A stretch of 64,000 bases of DNA from an uncultured Bacteroidota bacterium (GCA_902774845.1 CACYJU010000009.1:111075-175074); one strand, 5' to 3'; positions 8,632 to 18,282 are shown, counted from the first letter of the stretch. Translations and numbers: made by a program. The notes: a model not told the origin generated them from the letters alone.

Positions 8632-9450
8632 ATGTCCTATACAATCAAGACCTTTGTGGCTGAGACGGCCCCAAGCAGCTCAGCCGATAAAAAGCTTACC
8701 ATAGCTCTCAAGGAGGAAGGCCTCTCTTTCACCGTGGTCGCCGGCGACTCGCACCTGCTGGCCTATTGTGATGCTGCTATCAAAACCAGCGGATCCATTG
8801 CCACAGTATCATCCGACATAAAGGCAATCTTCGCCGACAAGAAGCTCTCGACCTTTGGCTATTCGCAGGTCGAGCTTGTCACGATGACCACCCTTTCTTC
8901 GTGGATTCCGGAGCATCTCTATGAGAAAGGACGTGAGCGGCAGTATCTTGCATTGGTGGGCAATCCGCAACCTGGCACCACCTGCTATGCCGACTATAGC
9001 GACATCTTGAAGTCGTATATCATCTTTTCGGCCGATTCAACGGCGGTGTCGGCAATCAAGATCATCTTCCCCGGAGTGAAAGTGCGTTGCCAGAACTCCA
9101 AGCTGGTTATCCCGGAGATAATGCAGGGTTCGGATTCGGCTTTGGTGGTGAATGCCCGTAACGGTTATTGCGACATCGTGGCTTCGTCCAACGGCCATCT
9201 GCTCCTTTCCAACTCCTTCGACTGCCCCACAATAGGTGATACCATCTACAAGACCCTTACCGTGATGAAGTCCTTCTCGATGGACAACTCAACGCTCTCG
9301 CTCTGGCTGTGCGGAAATGTGGACAAGGATATCTATTCCGTCTTCGCCAAATATTTCCCGCGTGTGCGTCTCTACACAGGTCGTCAGTTCTCGTTCCAGA
9401 ACGAGGAGTTCCGCAACCTCCACACCTATAAGGACGTTCTGGTGTTCTAA
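8632..9450 (+). CDS. DUF3822 family protein
   Basis: A 272-aa protein with the actin/ASKHA-like duplicated layout of DUF3822. The N-terminal half has KKLTIALKEEGLSF, and the C-terminal half has LVVNARNGYCDIVASSNGHLLLSNSF and ends in a DVLVF motif. In Bacteroidetes this family is nearly always encoded directly before rsmD, as here (12 bp apart). Function is unknown; the genetic link suggests a role with the rRNA methyltransferase or in translation-linked regulation, but that is inference. Confidence 0.85.
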   Translation: MSYTIKTFVAETAPSSSADKKLTIALKEEGLSFTVVAGDSHLLAYCDAAIKTSGSIATVSSDIKAIFADKKLSTFGYSQVELVTMTTLSSWIPEHLYEKGRERQYLALVGNPQPGTTCYADYSDILKSYIIFSADSTAVSAIKIIFPGVKVRCQNSKLVIPEIMQGSDSALVVNARNGYCDIVASSNGHLLLSNSFDCPTIGDTIYKTLTVMKSFSMDNSTLSLWLCGNVDKDIYSVFAKYFPRVRLYTGRQFSFQNEEFRNLHTYKDVLVF

Positions 9451-9462
9451 AAGCCCTATCCC

Positions 9463-10011
9463 GTGCGCATCATCTCTGGCTCGCTGAAGGGAAGGAGACT
9501 CAATCCTCCGACAAACCTGCCTGTCCGTCCCACGACAGATATGGCCAAGGAGGGGCTGTTCAACATCTTGAACAACTATGTCGACTATGAGGATTGTGCC
9601 GTTATGGACCTCTTCGCCGGCACGGGTTCCATCACCTTCGAGTTCGTTTCGCGTGGAGCCAAAGAGGTAACCGCTGTCGATATCAACGGGCCTTGTACCG
9701 ATTTCATAAAGAGTTCCGCCACGCGGCTCAATGTGAAGAACCTCCATGTGGTGAGGGCCGACGTGTTCGACCTGCTCAAGCGGGCCTACAAGAAGTTCGA
9801 CATCATCTTCGCCGATCCGCCATACGCCCACGAGTCGTTGGCGCAGCTGCCCGATGTGGTCTTTGAGAAAGACCTCCTGACCGACGACGGCATCTTCATA
9901 CTCGAACATCCGAAGGAGTATAGCTTCGCCGAGCATCCGCACTTCTGGCAGCATCGCAACTACGGCAAGGTGAACTTCACCTTCTTCGCAAAGAAACTCG
10001 ACGAGGATTAG
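9463..10011 (+). CDS. rsmD: 16S rRNA (guanine(966)-N(2))-methyltransferase RsmD
   Basis: A 182-aa Rossmann-fold methyltransferase. MRIISGSLKGRRL is the typical start, MDLFAGTGSITFEFVSRGA is the SAM-binding motif I, and DIIFADPPYA is the catalytic NPPY-type motif for N2-guanine methylation. It modifies G966 of 16S rRNA in the small subunit. The start codon is GTG, 12 bp after DUF3822, in the same operon. The length is normal. Confidence 0.95.
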   Translation: MRIISGSLKGRRLNPPTNLPVRPTTDMAKEGLFNILNNYVDYEDCAVMDLFAGTGSITFEFVSRGAKEVTAVDINGPCTDFIKSSATRLNVKNLHVVRADVFDLLKRAYKKFDIIFADPPYAHESLAQLPDVVFEKDLLTDDGIFILEHPKEYSFAEHPHFWQHRNYGKVNFTFFAKKLDED

Positions 10012-10017
10012 CGGTTC

Positions 10018-10052
10018 TCGAACTTTTTAAACTCTTGAACTTTTTAACTATA
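10018..10052 (+). repeat. TTGAACTTTTTAA direct repeat
   Basis: Two near-identical copies of t(c/t)GAACTTTTTAA lie between rsmD and purC. They have no terminator shape and belong to the class of short repeats at gene boundaries seen all along the window. Confidence 0.6.
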
Positions 10053-10065
10053 AAACAATAATATC

Positions 10066-11013
10066 ATGCAAGCAATAGTCAAGACCGATTTTCATTTTCC
10101 GAAACAGAAAAGCCTCTATGTGGGCAAAGTGCGTGATGTCTATAACATCGACGACAAATATATGGCTATGGTCGTCTCCGACCGTATCTCGGCGTTCGAC
10201 GTCGTGCTGCCCAAGGGCATACCTTATAAAGGACAGGTGCTGAACCAGATTGCAGCCAAGTTCCTCGACGCCACCGCCGACATCGTTCCCAACTGGAAGA
10301 TCGCCACACCCGACCCAATGGTGACCGTCGGCCTCAAATGCGAAGGCTTCCGCGTGGAGATGATCGTGCGTGGTTATCTTGCAGGCAGCGCTTGGCGCGA
10401 GTATAAGGCTGGCGCACGTACGCTCTGCGGAGTGCAGCTGCCCGAAGGGATGGTCGAGAACCAGAAGTTCCCCACACCCATTCTGACCCCCACCACCAAA
10501 GCCGACGAGGGACACGACGAGAACATCAGCCGCGACGAGATAATCCGTACCGGATTAGTGGATAAGGAAGACTATGAGCAGCTGGAGCGCTACGCCCTCG
10601 CACTCTTCGAGCGTGGCACCAAGATCGCAGCCGAGAAAGGCCTTATTTTGGTCGATACCAAATATGAGTTCGGCAAACGCGACGGCAAGATCTACCTTAT
10701 CGACGAGATACACACCCCAGACAGCAGCCGCTATTTCTATGCCGACGGCTATGAGAAGCGTCTGGCCAAGGGCGAGCACCAGCGTCAGCTCTCCAAGGAG
10801 TTCGTCCGCGAGTGGCTTATGGCAAACGGCTTCCAGGGCAAGGAAGGACAGAAGGTGCCGGAGATGACCGACGAGATAGTCAACTCCATCACCGACCGCT
10901 ATATCGAGCTCTACGAGCACATCACCGGCGAGAAATTCCAGAAAGCCGACGAGTGCTCCGACATCGCCGCCCGCATCGAGAAGAACGTAACCGACTGCCT
11001 TGCGTCGCTCTGA
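10066..11013 (+). CDS. purC: Phosphoribosylaminoimidazole-succinocarboxamide synthase
   Basis: 315 aa. SAICAR synthase joins aspartate to CAIR with ATP in purine synthesis. Visible family motifs are [26 protein letters not shown], the [17 protein letters not shown] block, and FEFGK-like [26 protein letters not shown]. The length is that of the long form (yeast ADE1-like) common in Bacteroidetes. The TGA stop overlaps the next ATG by one base. Confidence 0.97.
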   Translation: MQAIVKTDFHFPKQKSLYVGKVRDVYNIDDKYMAMVVSDRISAFDVVLPKGIPYKGQVLNQIAAKFLDATADIVPNWKIATPDPMVTVGLKCEGFRVEMIVRGYLAGSAWREYKAGARTLCGVQLPEGMVENQKFPTPILTPTTKADEGHDENISRDEIIRTGLVDKEDYEQLERYALALFERGTKIAAEKGLILVDTKYEFGKRDGKIYLIDEIHTPDSSRYFYADGYEKRLAKGEHQRQLSKEFVREWLMANGFQGKEGQKVPEMTDEIVNSITDRYIELYEHITGEKFQKADECSDIAARIEKNVTDCLASL

Positions 11014-11495
11014 TGGAGATAGAACGCAAATATCTTGTACGTGAGCTTCCTGCCAATCTCGACAGCTATCCCCACGTCGAGATAGAGCAAGGCTACCTCT
11101 GCACATCGCCCACTCTGCGCATCCGCAGGGCGGGCGATGCCTATATTCTCACGGTCAAGGAGAGGGTGCGCACCACCTCGTCGGCCATCCACAACCGCGA
11201 GGAGGAGTTCGCGTTGGATGCTGAGAAATACGAGCTTCTGAAAGCCAAATGCGAAGGACGGATGGTCTGCAAGACTCGCTATCGCATCGACCTGCGACGC
11301 AGCGAAGGTGACGGCCTCTATTCGAACCTGGTGGCCGAGTTGGACATCTTCCACGACCAGCACGAAGGGCTGCGTCTGGTGGAGGTGGAATTTCCCGACA
11401 CCCAGAGTGCCGACAGCTTCGTCAAGCCCGACTGGTTTGGCGACGACGTGTCGTCCGACAAACGCTACCGCAACAGCTGGCTCGCACAACAATGA
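11013..11495 (+). CDS. CYTH domain protein (triphosphate tunnel enzyme)
   Basis: The ATG at 11013 gives 160 aa and begins MEIERKYLV, which holds the ExExK motif of CYTH proteins. Alternating acidic/basic strands follow (LRIRRAGDAYILTVKE, NREEEFALD, KTRYRID, VAELDIF, LVEVEF), typical of the tunnel fold that binds inorganic triphosphate or nucleoside triphosphates with a divalent metal. Single-domain bacterial members are mostly tripolyphosphatases. It is coupled to purC by TGATG and to the next glycosyltransferase by ATGA. Confidence 0.92.
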   Translation: MEIERKYLVRELPANLDSYPHVEIEQGYLCTSPTLRIRRAGDAYILTVKERVRTTSSAIHNREEEFALDAEKYELLKAKCEGRMVCKTRYRIDLRRSEGDGLYSNLVAELDIFHDQHEGLRLVEVEFPDTQSADSFVKPDWFGDDVSSDKRYRNSWLAQQ

Positions 11496-12604
11496 ATAAA
11501 CACCTGCACATAGTAGCTTTCAACGTTCCGTGGCCAGCCGACTACGGTGGAATAATAGATGTCTTCTACCGAATGAAGGCGTTAAGTGAGGCAGGAGTGA
11601 AGCTGCATCTCCATTGCTTTACGTATGGGCGTCCAGAAGCGGTTGAATTGGAGCAGTATTGTGAGGAGGTGTGCTATTATCGTAGAGACACCTCGTTGCT
11701 CAAGAAGTTTGGAAGCCGCCCATATATTGTCTCATCTCGTGATAGTGCCGCCCTGCGACATCGTCTTGCGGCTGATGATTATCCCATCCTTCTCGAAGGG
11801 CTGCATTGTTGTTCACTTTTGGAATATGAAGACTTCCGTTCGAGAAACATCATAGTGCGAGCCCACAATGTGGAGTCGGACTATTACCGTCTGTTAGCCA
11901 GGTCGGAGCGGACACTTTGGCGAACTCTGTTCCACCGGATAGAGGCCTTCCGACTACGTAGGTATGAACCCATACTTGCACGTGCCAGTACGGTACTGGC
12001 TGTCTCTGAGTCGGACAAAAGACGTTTTGAGGCTATGGGGTGCCGCAACGTGGTGGTACTCACCTCGTCACATCCGTTTTCGAATGTGCAGACCCTTGTC
12101 GGAATGGGCACCTATGCCCTCTACCATGGCAATCTCGCTGTTGCCGAAAACTACCGGGCGGTTGAGTATCTGGCAGAAACCCTTTTTTCAGATGGACGTT
12201 GGCGATTTGTGGTGGCGGGCAACGAGCCACCTGAAAGGCTTCGCCGTATGCTTGCCAACTATCCCAACGTCACACTTGTTGCAAGTCCAGACGATGACAC
12301 GATGAGGCGATTGGTGAGAGAGGCCCAAGTCAACATTCTCTATACCGATCAGCCGACAGGACTCAAGCTCAAGCTGCTCAACTCACTCTTCTCTGGCCGA
12401 CATTGTCTGGTGAACAGCGCTATGGTAGCTGGAACTGATTTGTCGCAGTTGTGCTGTGTTGCCGACGATATCCCGTCGATGAGAGAGTCTCTCGAGCGAC
12501 TGATGGCTACCCCTTTCGATGCTACCCAGCTTGAAGCCCGCAAAGAATCCCTCCAACCACTAATCCCCTCCGTGACAAATAAAAAGATTGTGGATTTGCT
12601 GTAA
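11492..12604 (+). CDS. GT-B glycosyltransferase
   Basis: A 370-aa protein with a GT-B layout: an N-terminal Rossmann-like domain with FNVPWPADYGGIIDVFYRMKALSEAG and HNVESDYYRLLA, then a C-terminal donor domain with YHGNLAVAENYRAVEYLAE, RFVVAGNEP and GLKLKLLNSLFSGRHCLVN. The C-terminal block is close to GT4-type donor-binding sites. It has no signal peptide or transmembrane segment and so should be cytoplasmic. Acceptor unknown. The start overlaps the CYTH stop by 4 bp. Its codon usage is a little less GC-rich than its upstream neighbours. Confidence 0.85.
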   Translation: MNKHLHIVAFNVPWPADYGGIIDVFYRMKALSEAGVKLHLHCFTYGRPEAVELEQYCEEVCYYRRDTSLLKKFGSRPYIVSSRDSAALRHRLAADDYPILLEGLHCCSLLEYEDFRSRNIIVRAHNVESDYYRLLARSERTLWRTLFHRIEAFRLRRYEPILARASTVLAVSESDKRRFEAMGCRNVVVLTSSHPFSNVQTLVGMGTYALYHGNLAVAENYRAVEYLAETLFSDGRWRFVVAGNEPPERLRRMLANYPNVTLVASPDDDTMRRLVREAQVNILYTDQPTGLKLKLLNSLFSGRHCLVNSAMVAGTDLSQLCCVADDIPSMRESLERLMATPFDATQLEARKESLQPLIPSVTNKKIVDLL

Positions 12605-12625
12605 ATAATCAAACGAGTTGTAAGA

Positions 12626-13372
12626 ATGGACTATAATAAATATTCCGGAAAATCCGCATCTTCCACATCTCCCATAGATGTCCGCCATTATTCTGATGGA
12701 ACGGCGAGTGTTTTGCGGAAGGCGGTGGTTTATACTGGGTTGCGTTTTTTCCAAAGGAGTGATGTCCTGTATCAGCTCACGCGGCAATTCTGCCACCGCT
12801 TCCTGCCTGCTTATGGTGACCGTACTGTCGATCAGATGGTTCAGGCAGCCCGTAGCACCAAACAAAATATAGCCGAAGGCAGTAGCGATGGGCAGACGTC
12901 TACCGAGAGTGAACTGAAACTTTTGGGTATAGCACGAGGCAGCAACCTCGAACTGTTGGAAGACTACCTTGACTACCTTAAAGGGCACGGTTTGGAGGAG
13001 TGGCATGGAAATAACCCTCGTTTTGATCAGTTGCACAACTTTTGCCGAAGTCACTTCTGTTTTGCCGACTATGAATTGCTTTTGCCGAAGATGAACGATG
13101 AGGAACTGGCGAATATGGCAATCTGCCTTTGTCATCAGGTTGATTCGGCATTGACGAAATATATAGAGAAGAAAGACCGCGAGTTCACCACCGAGGGCGG
13201 CATCCGCGAGCGTATGACCGCCGCGCGGGTGGGTCAGCGCGAAAGCCAACGGCAAATCATCGAGCGGCAAGCTGGCGAGATTGCCGCCCTTCAGGCAGAG
13301 GTGGCAAGGCTGCAAGAAATTATAAAAAAAGCCGGATTATCCGGAAATTCCGGAAATACCGGAACTATCTAA
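12626..13372 (+). CDS. Four-helix-bundle (IVS/S23-type) protein with suffix domain
   Basis: 248 aa. The core (about residues 30-170) has RFFQRSDVLYQLTRQFC, QAARSTKQNIAEGSSDG and LLGIARGSNLELLEDYLDYL, the signature of four-helix-bundle proteins first seen in 23S rRNA intervening sequences and spread in Bacteroidetes; the longer C-terminal part matches the 'suffix domain' variety. A coiled-coil segment (about 205-235, IERQAGEIAALQAEVARLQEI) precedes the end. Function unknown. Both ends are made of CCGGAA repeats: YSGKSASSTS at the N-terminus and GLSGNSGNTGTI at the C-terminus, suggesting a cargo gene inserted between repeat copies. Confidence 0.8.
   Translation: MDYNKYSGKSASSTSPIDVRHYSDGTASVLRKAVVYTGLRFFQRSDVLYQLTRQFCHRFLPAYGDRTVDQMVQAARSTKQNIAEGSSDGQTSTESELKLLGIARGSNLELLEDYLDYLKGHGLEEWHGNNPRFDQLHNFCRSHFCFADYELLLPKMNDEELANMAICLCHQVDSALTKYIEKKDREFTTEGGIRERMTAARVGQRESQRQIIERQAGEIAALQAEVARLQEIIKKAGLSGNSGNTGTI
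12643..12662 (+). repeat. TTCCGGAAAATCC repeat, left end of four-helix gene
   Basis: A palindromic TTCCGGAA core near the start of the four-helix-bundle gene. Related copies lie at 13331-13364 at its other end. Confidence 0.55.
13331..13364 (+). repeat. CCGGAAAT tandem repeats, right end of four-helix gene
   Basis: Four degenerate copies (CCGGATTAT, CCGGAAATT, CCGGAAATA, CCGGAA) code for the last residues before the stop. Confidence 0.8.
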
Positions 13373-13385
13373 AAAACCACTCTTT

Positions 13386-14792
13386 ATGAAGAAAATCCCA
13401 CATACTTTTACTATTGTCTTTGCGCTTATTGTTTTGGCGGCTGTGATGACTTGGGTTATCCCGGCCGGCGAGTTCTCGCGAGAGACCGTCGGTGGTCGCG
13501 AGGTGGTGGTCAACGGCTCGTTCCATCGGGTTGATGCGGCACCGCAGACTTGGCAGATCTTCTCGGCGCTCTATAACGGTTTCTGCGACAAGGCCGACAT
13601 CGTCATCTTCATCCTCATGGTTGGAGGCGCCTTCTGGATATTGAACAACAGCCACGCCATCGACGTGGGTGTGATGGCGTTCCTCAGGAGGGTGCAACGG
13701 CTGAGCCGCTTCAAGCTGATAAAGATGATTGGCGTTGAGAATATCATCATCACTCTGGTGATGCTGATGTTCAGTTTGTTCGGAGCCGTCTTCGGCATGA
13801 GCGAGGAGACCATAGCCTTCGTGGTGGTGTTCATCCCTCTTGCCATACAGATGGGCTACGACTCGATAGTGGGCTTGTGTATGTGCTATGTGGCCGCACA
13901 TGTAGGATTTGCAGGCGCCATGCTCAACCCGTTCACGATAGGCATCGCGCAAGGCATAGCCGACCTTCCGCTCTTCTCGGGATTGGAGTACCGCTTCTTC
14001 TGTTGGGTGGTGCTGACGATAATAGGCATCGCCTTCGTGCTGTGGTACGCCCATAGGGTGAAGGTCTGCCCAGAGAAAAGTCCCGTCTATAAACTCGACA
14101 ACTATTGGCGCGAGCGGGTCGAGTCGGTCGGGCATACAAAGCTCACAACGCGACAGGCGCTCATACTCATACTACTCCTGCTCACCATCGTGGCGCTCGT
14201 TATAGGTGTGCTGAAAGCCGACTGGTACATAGCCGAGATCTCGGCGCTCTTCTTCGCGATGGGCATCATCGCCGGCATACTCGACAAGCAGAGTGCCGAC
14301 AACATAGCCAAGTTGTTTCTCGAAGGCTGCAAGGACATCCTCTCGGCGGCTCTGGTCGTGGGATTGGCAAGCGGCATCATCTTCATACTGCGCGACGGCA
14401 AGGTAATCGACACGATGCTCTACGGCTTGACCCGCTCGCTGGCGCAGATGGGCGATGTGGCGTCGGTAGGAGCGATGTATGCCTTCCAGACGTTGCTGAA
14501 CATCGTCATGCCCAGCGGCTCGGCCAAGGCGGCTCTCACGATGCCTATCATGGCGCAGTTTGCCGACCTGATAGAGGTGTCGCGCCAGACGACGGTACTG
14601 GCGTTCCAGTTCGGCGACGGCTTCACCAACATGATCACCCCGACGAGCGGAGTACTTATCGGATGCCTCGGAGTGGCGAAGATACCCTACGGCGTCTGGC
14701 TGAAATGGGTGTGGAAGTTTATCCTCGCTATGGTGCTCATTGGATTCCTACTCCTCCTGCCGACGCTATTCATGACGTTGCCGGGATTTTGA
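13386..14792 (+). CDS. YfcC/DcuC-family membrane carrier
   Basis: A 468-aa integral membrane protein with about 12 hydrophobic segments. The N-terminus FALIVLAAVMTWVIPAGEFSRE and the segment GMSEETIAFVVVFIPLAIQMGYDSIVG are typical of the YfcC family in the C4-dicarboxylate (DcuC) superfamily, and FGDGFTNMITPTSGVLIG near the end matches the second half of the transport site. Members move carboxylates, basic amino acids or peptides across the inner membrane; the substrate here is not clear. The next gene is an M28 peptidase, so uptake or exchange of amino acids is possible. Confidence 0.88.
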   Translation: MKKIPHTFTIVFALIVLAAVMTWVIPAGEFSRETVGGREVVVNGSFHRVDAAPQTWQIFSALYNGFCDKADIVIFILMVGGAFWILNNSHAIDVGVMAFLRRVQRLSRFKLIKMIGVENIIITLVMLMFSLFGAVFGMSEETIAFVVVFIPLAIQMGYDSIVGLCMCYVAAHVGFAGAMLNPFTIGIAQGIADLPLFSGLEYRFFCWVVLTIIGIAFVLWYAHRVKVCPEKSPVYKLDNYWRERVESVGHTKLTTRQALILILLLLTIVALVIGVLKADWYIAEISALFFAMGIIAGILDKQSADNIAKLFLEGCKDILSAALVVGLASGIIFILRDGKVIDTMLYGLTRSLAQMGDVASVGAMYAFQTLLNIVMPSGSAKAALTMPIMAQFADLIEVSRQTTVLAFQFGDGFTNMITPTSGVLIGCLGVAKIPYGVWLKWVWKFILAMVLIGFLLLLPTLFMTLPGF

Positions 14793-14798
14793 CCTATA

Positions 14799-14825
14799 AC
14801 CGCTAACCACTAACCACTAACCACT
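14799..14825 (+). repeat. CTAACCA tandem tract abutting a start codon
   Basis: Four units of (c/g)CTAACCA run directly into the ATG of the M28 peptidase gene, leaving no Shine-Dalgarno-like sequence. Confidence 0.85.
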
Positions 14826-15959
14826 ATGAAACACTATATTCCATTCCTCGTTTTCCTTGCGATATTTGGTTACGGGTGGGGACAGGGTGCCGAATATGTC
14901 AAGGAGATTGTCTGTCGCCTTTCGGCCGACGAGATGAAGGGTCGTGGCTACTCGCAGGGTGGCGATAGCCTTGCGGCAGACTTTATCGCCTCGGAGTTGA
15001 AACGGCACGGGACGAAACCCTATGGCGACTCCTACCTGCAACGCTACCCGCTGGATATTTTCACCATCGACGGCGTTTGCCGCCTTAAGGTTGACGGCAA
15101 GGAGCTGCGTCCCTACGACCAGTTTAAGTTGAAGCCGATGCGTACTTTGACGAAAGAGTGGCTTGAGAAGGCCCGTTGGCGTACCGAGAAAGACGGCATC
15201 TGGTATATCGGGGTGGTGAAACTGGGCATGTCGGTGCCGCTCACCCCGTTCGACGACATGAAGGCGCCCTACGTGGTGGAAGTGCTCGACTCGGTCGGCA
15301 CCAAGCCCCCCAAGAAGATAAAAGCCGACCTGACCGTCACCCCACGCATGGGGTATCTTTCGCAGAACGTCTGTGGCTATATCCCGGGCGAGACGGACAC
15401 TATGGTGGTCTTCACCGCCCATTACGACCATCTGGGCATGATGGGCGACAAGGTGTGCTTTCACGGTGCCCACGACAACGCCAGCGGAGTGGCTACGGTG
15501 TTGGACATCGCCCGAAGGTATGGTTTAAGTAAACCGCACTATACGCTGGTTTTCTGTCTTTTCAGCGGCGAGGAGGCCGGGTTACTGGGTTCGTCGTATA
15601 TGGCGCAGCACCCTTTGTTCGACTTGAAGAAGGTGCGGCTGCTGGTGAACCTCGACCTGCTCTGTGGCGGCTCGGAAGGCTTCATGGTGGTGAACGGGAA
15701 GGCAGAGAACACCACGCCTTTTGTAAACCGTATGAAAGCCCGCAACAAGGAGCGGCATCTGCTGCCGGAGATAAAGTTGCGCGACAACGCAGCCAACAGC
15801 GACCATTGGTGGTTCTCGAAAGAGTGCCCCGCCATCTTTATCTACACGTTAGGAGGGCGTTACGGCGACTACCACAGCCCCTACGACACCTGCGACAAAT
15901 GCGGCATCGAAGACACCTACGAGAAAGTCCTGCAAGTGATCCTCGCCGCAATAGAGTAG
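14826..15959 (+). CDS. M28 family zinc peptidase, exported
   Basis: 377 aa with a signal peptide (residues 1-20). Co-catalytic zinc ligands are visible: HYDHLG (H199), HDNASG, the catalytic/ligand pair SGEEAGLLGS, NLDLLCGG and a late His in YGDYHSPYD. Family members are aminopeptidases or carboxypeptidases active in the periplasm or outside. A central insertion (about residues 70-180) corresponds to the PA-like region seen in longer M28 enzymes. An AT-rich accessory region starts right after the stop. Confidence 0.93.
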   Translation: MKHYIPFLVFLAIFGYGWGQGAEYVKEIVCRLSADEMKGRGYSQGGDSLAADFIASELKRHGTKPYGDSYLQRYPLDIFTIDGVCRLKVDGKELRPYDQFKLKPMRTLTKEWLEKARWRTEKDGIWYIGVVKLGMSVPLTPFDDMKAPYVVEVLDSVGTKPPKKIKADLTVTPRMGYLSQNVCGYIPGETDTMVVFTAHYDHLGMMGDKVCFHGAHDNASGVATVLDIARRYGLSKPHYTLVFCLFSGEEAGLLGSSYMAQHPLFDLKKVRLLVNLDLLCGGSEGFMVVNGKAENTTPFVNRMKARNKERHLLPEIKLRDNAANSDHWWFSKECPAIFIYTLGGRYGDYHSPYDTCDKCGIEDTYEKVLQVILAAIE

Positions 15960-16018
15960 GGGGGGAATATTACATTTAATTTTTACAGAATAAACAAGAA
16001 TTCGATAATACTTACACT

Positions 16019-18076
16019 ATGAAAGCATCCGTTTTACCGCTTAAAGAGTATCTATGTCAGAGGAACAAACAGTTTGTGATTCCTATTTATCAACGCAATT
16101 ATGACTGGAATGAAGAACAATGTAAAAAGTTACTTGATGATATTATAGACATAGGAACATCGGGGAATAAAATGCACTTCATTGGAAGTATAGTATATGT
16201 ATGTAATGATGAGTATACTACTGCAGAAGTTGAGAAATTTGTAATAATAGATGGGCAGCAGAGGATAACAACTATAACATTGATGTTGATTGCACTATAT
16301 CAGTTAGCAAAAGAATTGGGAGACGAGAAACAGGCTGAGATAATATATGAGGACTATCTTGTCAATAAACATGCCGATGATGAGAAATACAAGATAAAGT
16401 TGAAGGCGACAGGTAATAACGCAGATGATATGAAATACCTTTTACAGGGGCAAAAAATACCTGAAAACAGATATTCTAATATCAAAAATAATTTCAATTT
16501 TTTTAAAGAGCATATCAATAAAGATAATAGATCCATCGTGGTTGATGGATTCAAACGGCTGCTTTTCGTTGAAATCAAATTAACACGTGGACAGGATAAT
16601 GCTCAAAAAATATTTGAAAGCTTAAATTCAACAGGTTTGGCATTGTCGCAGGCCGATTTGATTAGGAACTATATACTTATGGAGTTGGAACCTAAGAAAC
16701 AAGAGGATTTATACAACAAGTATTGGGAGAAAATAGAAGACTATACCAAAGTTGAGGGGAAATCGTATGTTTCAGATTTGATAAGAGATTGTCTTACAAT
16801 TGAAATGGGTGAAATTCCCAACAAAGACAATGTGTTTGAAACATTTAAACTACAACATCCTCACAATGATGATAAATCTGTTGAGAATGTTTTACAGATA
16901 TTGCTGAAATATGCGAAGATTTTTAATGAATTTCTACTTCCAAACAATATAGAAGATTGTGATATTCGTCAGGCCATTACATACATAAAGTATATTGATA
17001 TAGATGTAACATATCCGTTCTTGCTACAGGTGATGGACGACTTTTATCAGAAAGTCATCGATAAAAAAACATTGCTTAATGTTTTACAATTTGTTCAAAC
17101 ATATGTATGCCGAAGGTTTATTGTCGATTTGCCGACTAATACTCTAAACAAAATATTCAAAAGTCTATACCGGCAAGTCGATAAGAATGACTATGAAATG
17201 TCTATATATCGTGATATTATGATAAAAAGCGGTAAGGCTCGAATGCCATCTGACGGTGAAATACGGCAATCTCTTGCTGACAAAGATATATATAATTCAC
17301 GATCAAAGATGAAGTATTACATATTAGAGAGATTAGAGAATTACAATAATAAAGAGCCTGTATGCATAAGAGAAAATAAAGACATAACCGTTGAACATAT
17401 TTTCCCACAAGAACCTGAGGCAAAATGGAAAAAATGTCTTTCTGAAAAAGATTACGAGGATTTTGAAGAAAAATATCTACATACAATAGGAAACCTTACG
17501 TTGTCCGGTAATAATGGCAGTTTGGGGAACAAGACGTTTGATGAGAAAAAAAATATGAACAAGGATGGGAAGGAACAGGGATACAAATTTAGTCGATTAT
17601 GGATGAATAGATCGCTCTCGGAGATGACCGAATGGACGGTGGAAAATTATCGAAGGAGAACGGCTGATTTAACAAAACGTTTCATCAGCGTATGGCCACT
17701 ACAAGAAGTTAAAGGAATAAAGGAAACGCCAGAAACTAATATTTTAGAGATTGATGACTGTACATTTCGCAAGATAGAGTATGCGGTGTTTTTTGGGGAA
17801 AAAATAAATGATTGTAGTTATGTGAAGTTGTATAATCATGTTATAAAACAATTATACAAATTACAACCAGAAGGATTTGTTGAGAATTATGGTAAGATTT
17901 TGGAATTGACCGAGTCTTGGAATAAAAAAACAAGACACGCACAATTGAATAGCACTTATTTTTACAACACTAATCTAAGTGCTGAGGATATAATAAAAAG
18001 ACTAAAACGGTTGCTGGAAAAAATGGACTTATGTGACGAGTTGTCCATTAAATTTAAGGGATCTGCAGAGAGTTGA
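16019..18076 (+). CDS. DUF262 / DUF1524 protein, GmrSD-like (putative phage defence)
   Basis: 685 aa. The N-terminal DUF262 domain carries IPIYQRNYDW (Q25, R26, W30) and DGQQRITT (residues 78-83), the nucleotide-hydrolysis motifs of GmrS-like proteins. A C-terminal HNH-type DUF1524 domain has VEHIFPQ (H460) and the NLTLSGNNGSLGNK block near 493. About 100 residues follow (around 575-685), possibly a DUF5655-like tail. GmrSD enzymes are type IV restriction systems that cut modified phage DNA, and many fused DUF262-DUF1524 proteins act in defence. The gene is far more AT-rich than its neighbours, which fits horizontal transfer. It is followed by 1 kb of unusual non-coding DNA and a Fic gene. 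Confidence 0.88.
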   Translation: MKASVLPLKEYLCQRNKQFVIPIYQRNYDWNEEQCKKLLDDIIDIGTSGNKMHFIGSIVYVCNDEYTTAEVEKFVIIDGQQRITTITLMLIALYQLAKELGDEKQAEIIYEDYLVNKHADDEKYKIKLKATGNNADDMKYLLQGQKIPENRYSNIKNNFNFFKEHINKDNRSIVVDGFKRLLFVEIKLTRGQDNAQKIFESLNSTGLALSQADLIRNYILMELEPKKQEDLYNKYWEKIEDYTKVEGKSYVSDLIRDCLTIEMGEIPNKDNVFETFKLQHPHNDDKSVENVLQILLKYAKIFNEFLLPNNIEDCDIRQAITYIKYIDIDVTYPFLLQVMDDFYQKVIDKKTLLNVLQFVQTYVCRRFIVDLPTNTLNKIFKSLYRQVDKNDYEMSIYRDIMIKSGKARMPSDGEIRQSLADKDIYNSRSKMKYYILERLENYNNKEPVCIRENKDITVEHIFPQEPEAKWKKCLSEKDYEDFEEKYLHTIGNLTLSGNNGSLGNKTFDEKKNMNKDGKEQGYKFSRLWMNRSLSEMTEWTVENYRRRTADLTKRFISVWPLQEVKGIKETPETNILEIDDCTFRKIEYAVFFGEKINDCSYVKLYNHVIKQLYKLQPEGFVENYGKILELTESWNKKTRHAQLNSTYFYNTNLSAEDIIKRLKRLLEKMDLCDELSIKFKGSAES

Positions 18077-18130
18077 CTCTAAAAAGGATTTTTGTTTTAA
18101 CATCTATCAGATTCATGGATGACGCTTGCC

Positions 18131-18215
18131 TATCATCTCCCTATCACTTACCTATCATTAAGCTATCATTAAGCTATCATCTAACTCCTATCTAACTCCT
18201 ATTAAACTCCCACCA
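18131..18215 (+). repeat. CTATCATTAAG / CTAACTCC short-repeat tract
   Basis: Units of CTATCATTAAG and ATCTAACTCCT are repeated. The first 20 bases (18131-18150) recur exactly, in inverted orientation, at 31609-31628. Confidence 0.85.
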
Positions 18216-18261
18216 ACCTACGTGCTCCCAAATTACAATTACTGACTTCAAATTGGGGGTT

Positions 18262-18282
18262 AAGGTGCCCGTTTGGCACCTT
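18262..18282 (+). other. Perfect 8-bp hairpin
   Basis: AAGGTGCC (18262-18269) pairs with GGCACCTT (18275-18282) around a 5-nt loop. It is flanked on both sides by AAATTGGG. No U run follows, so it is not a standard terminator. Confidence 0.7.
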
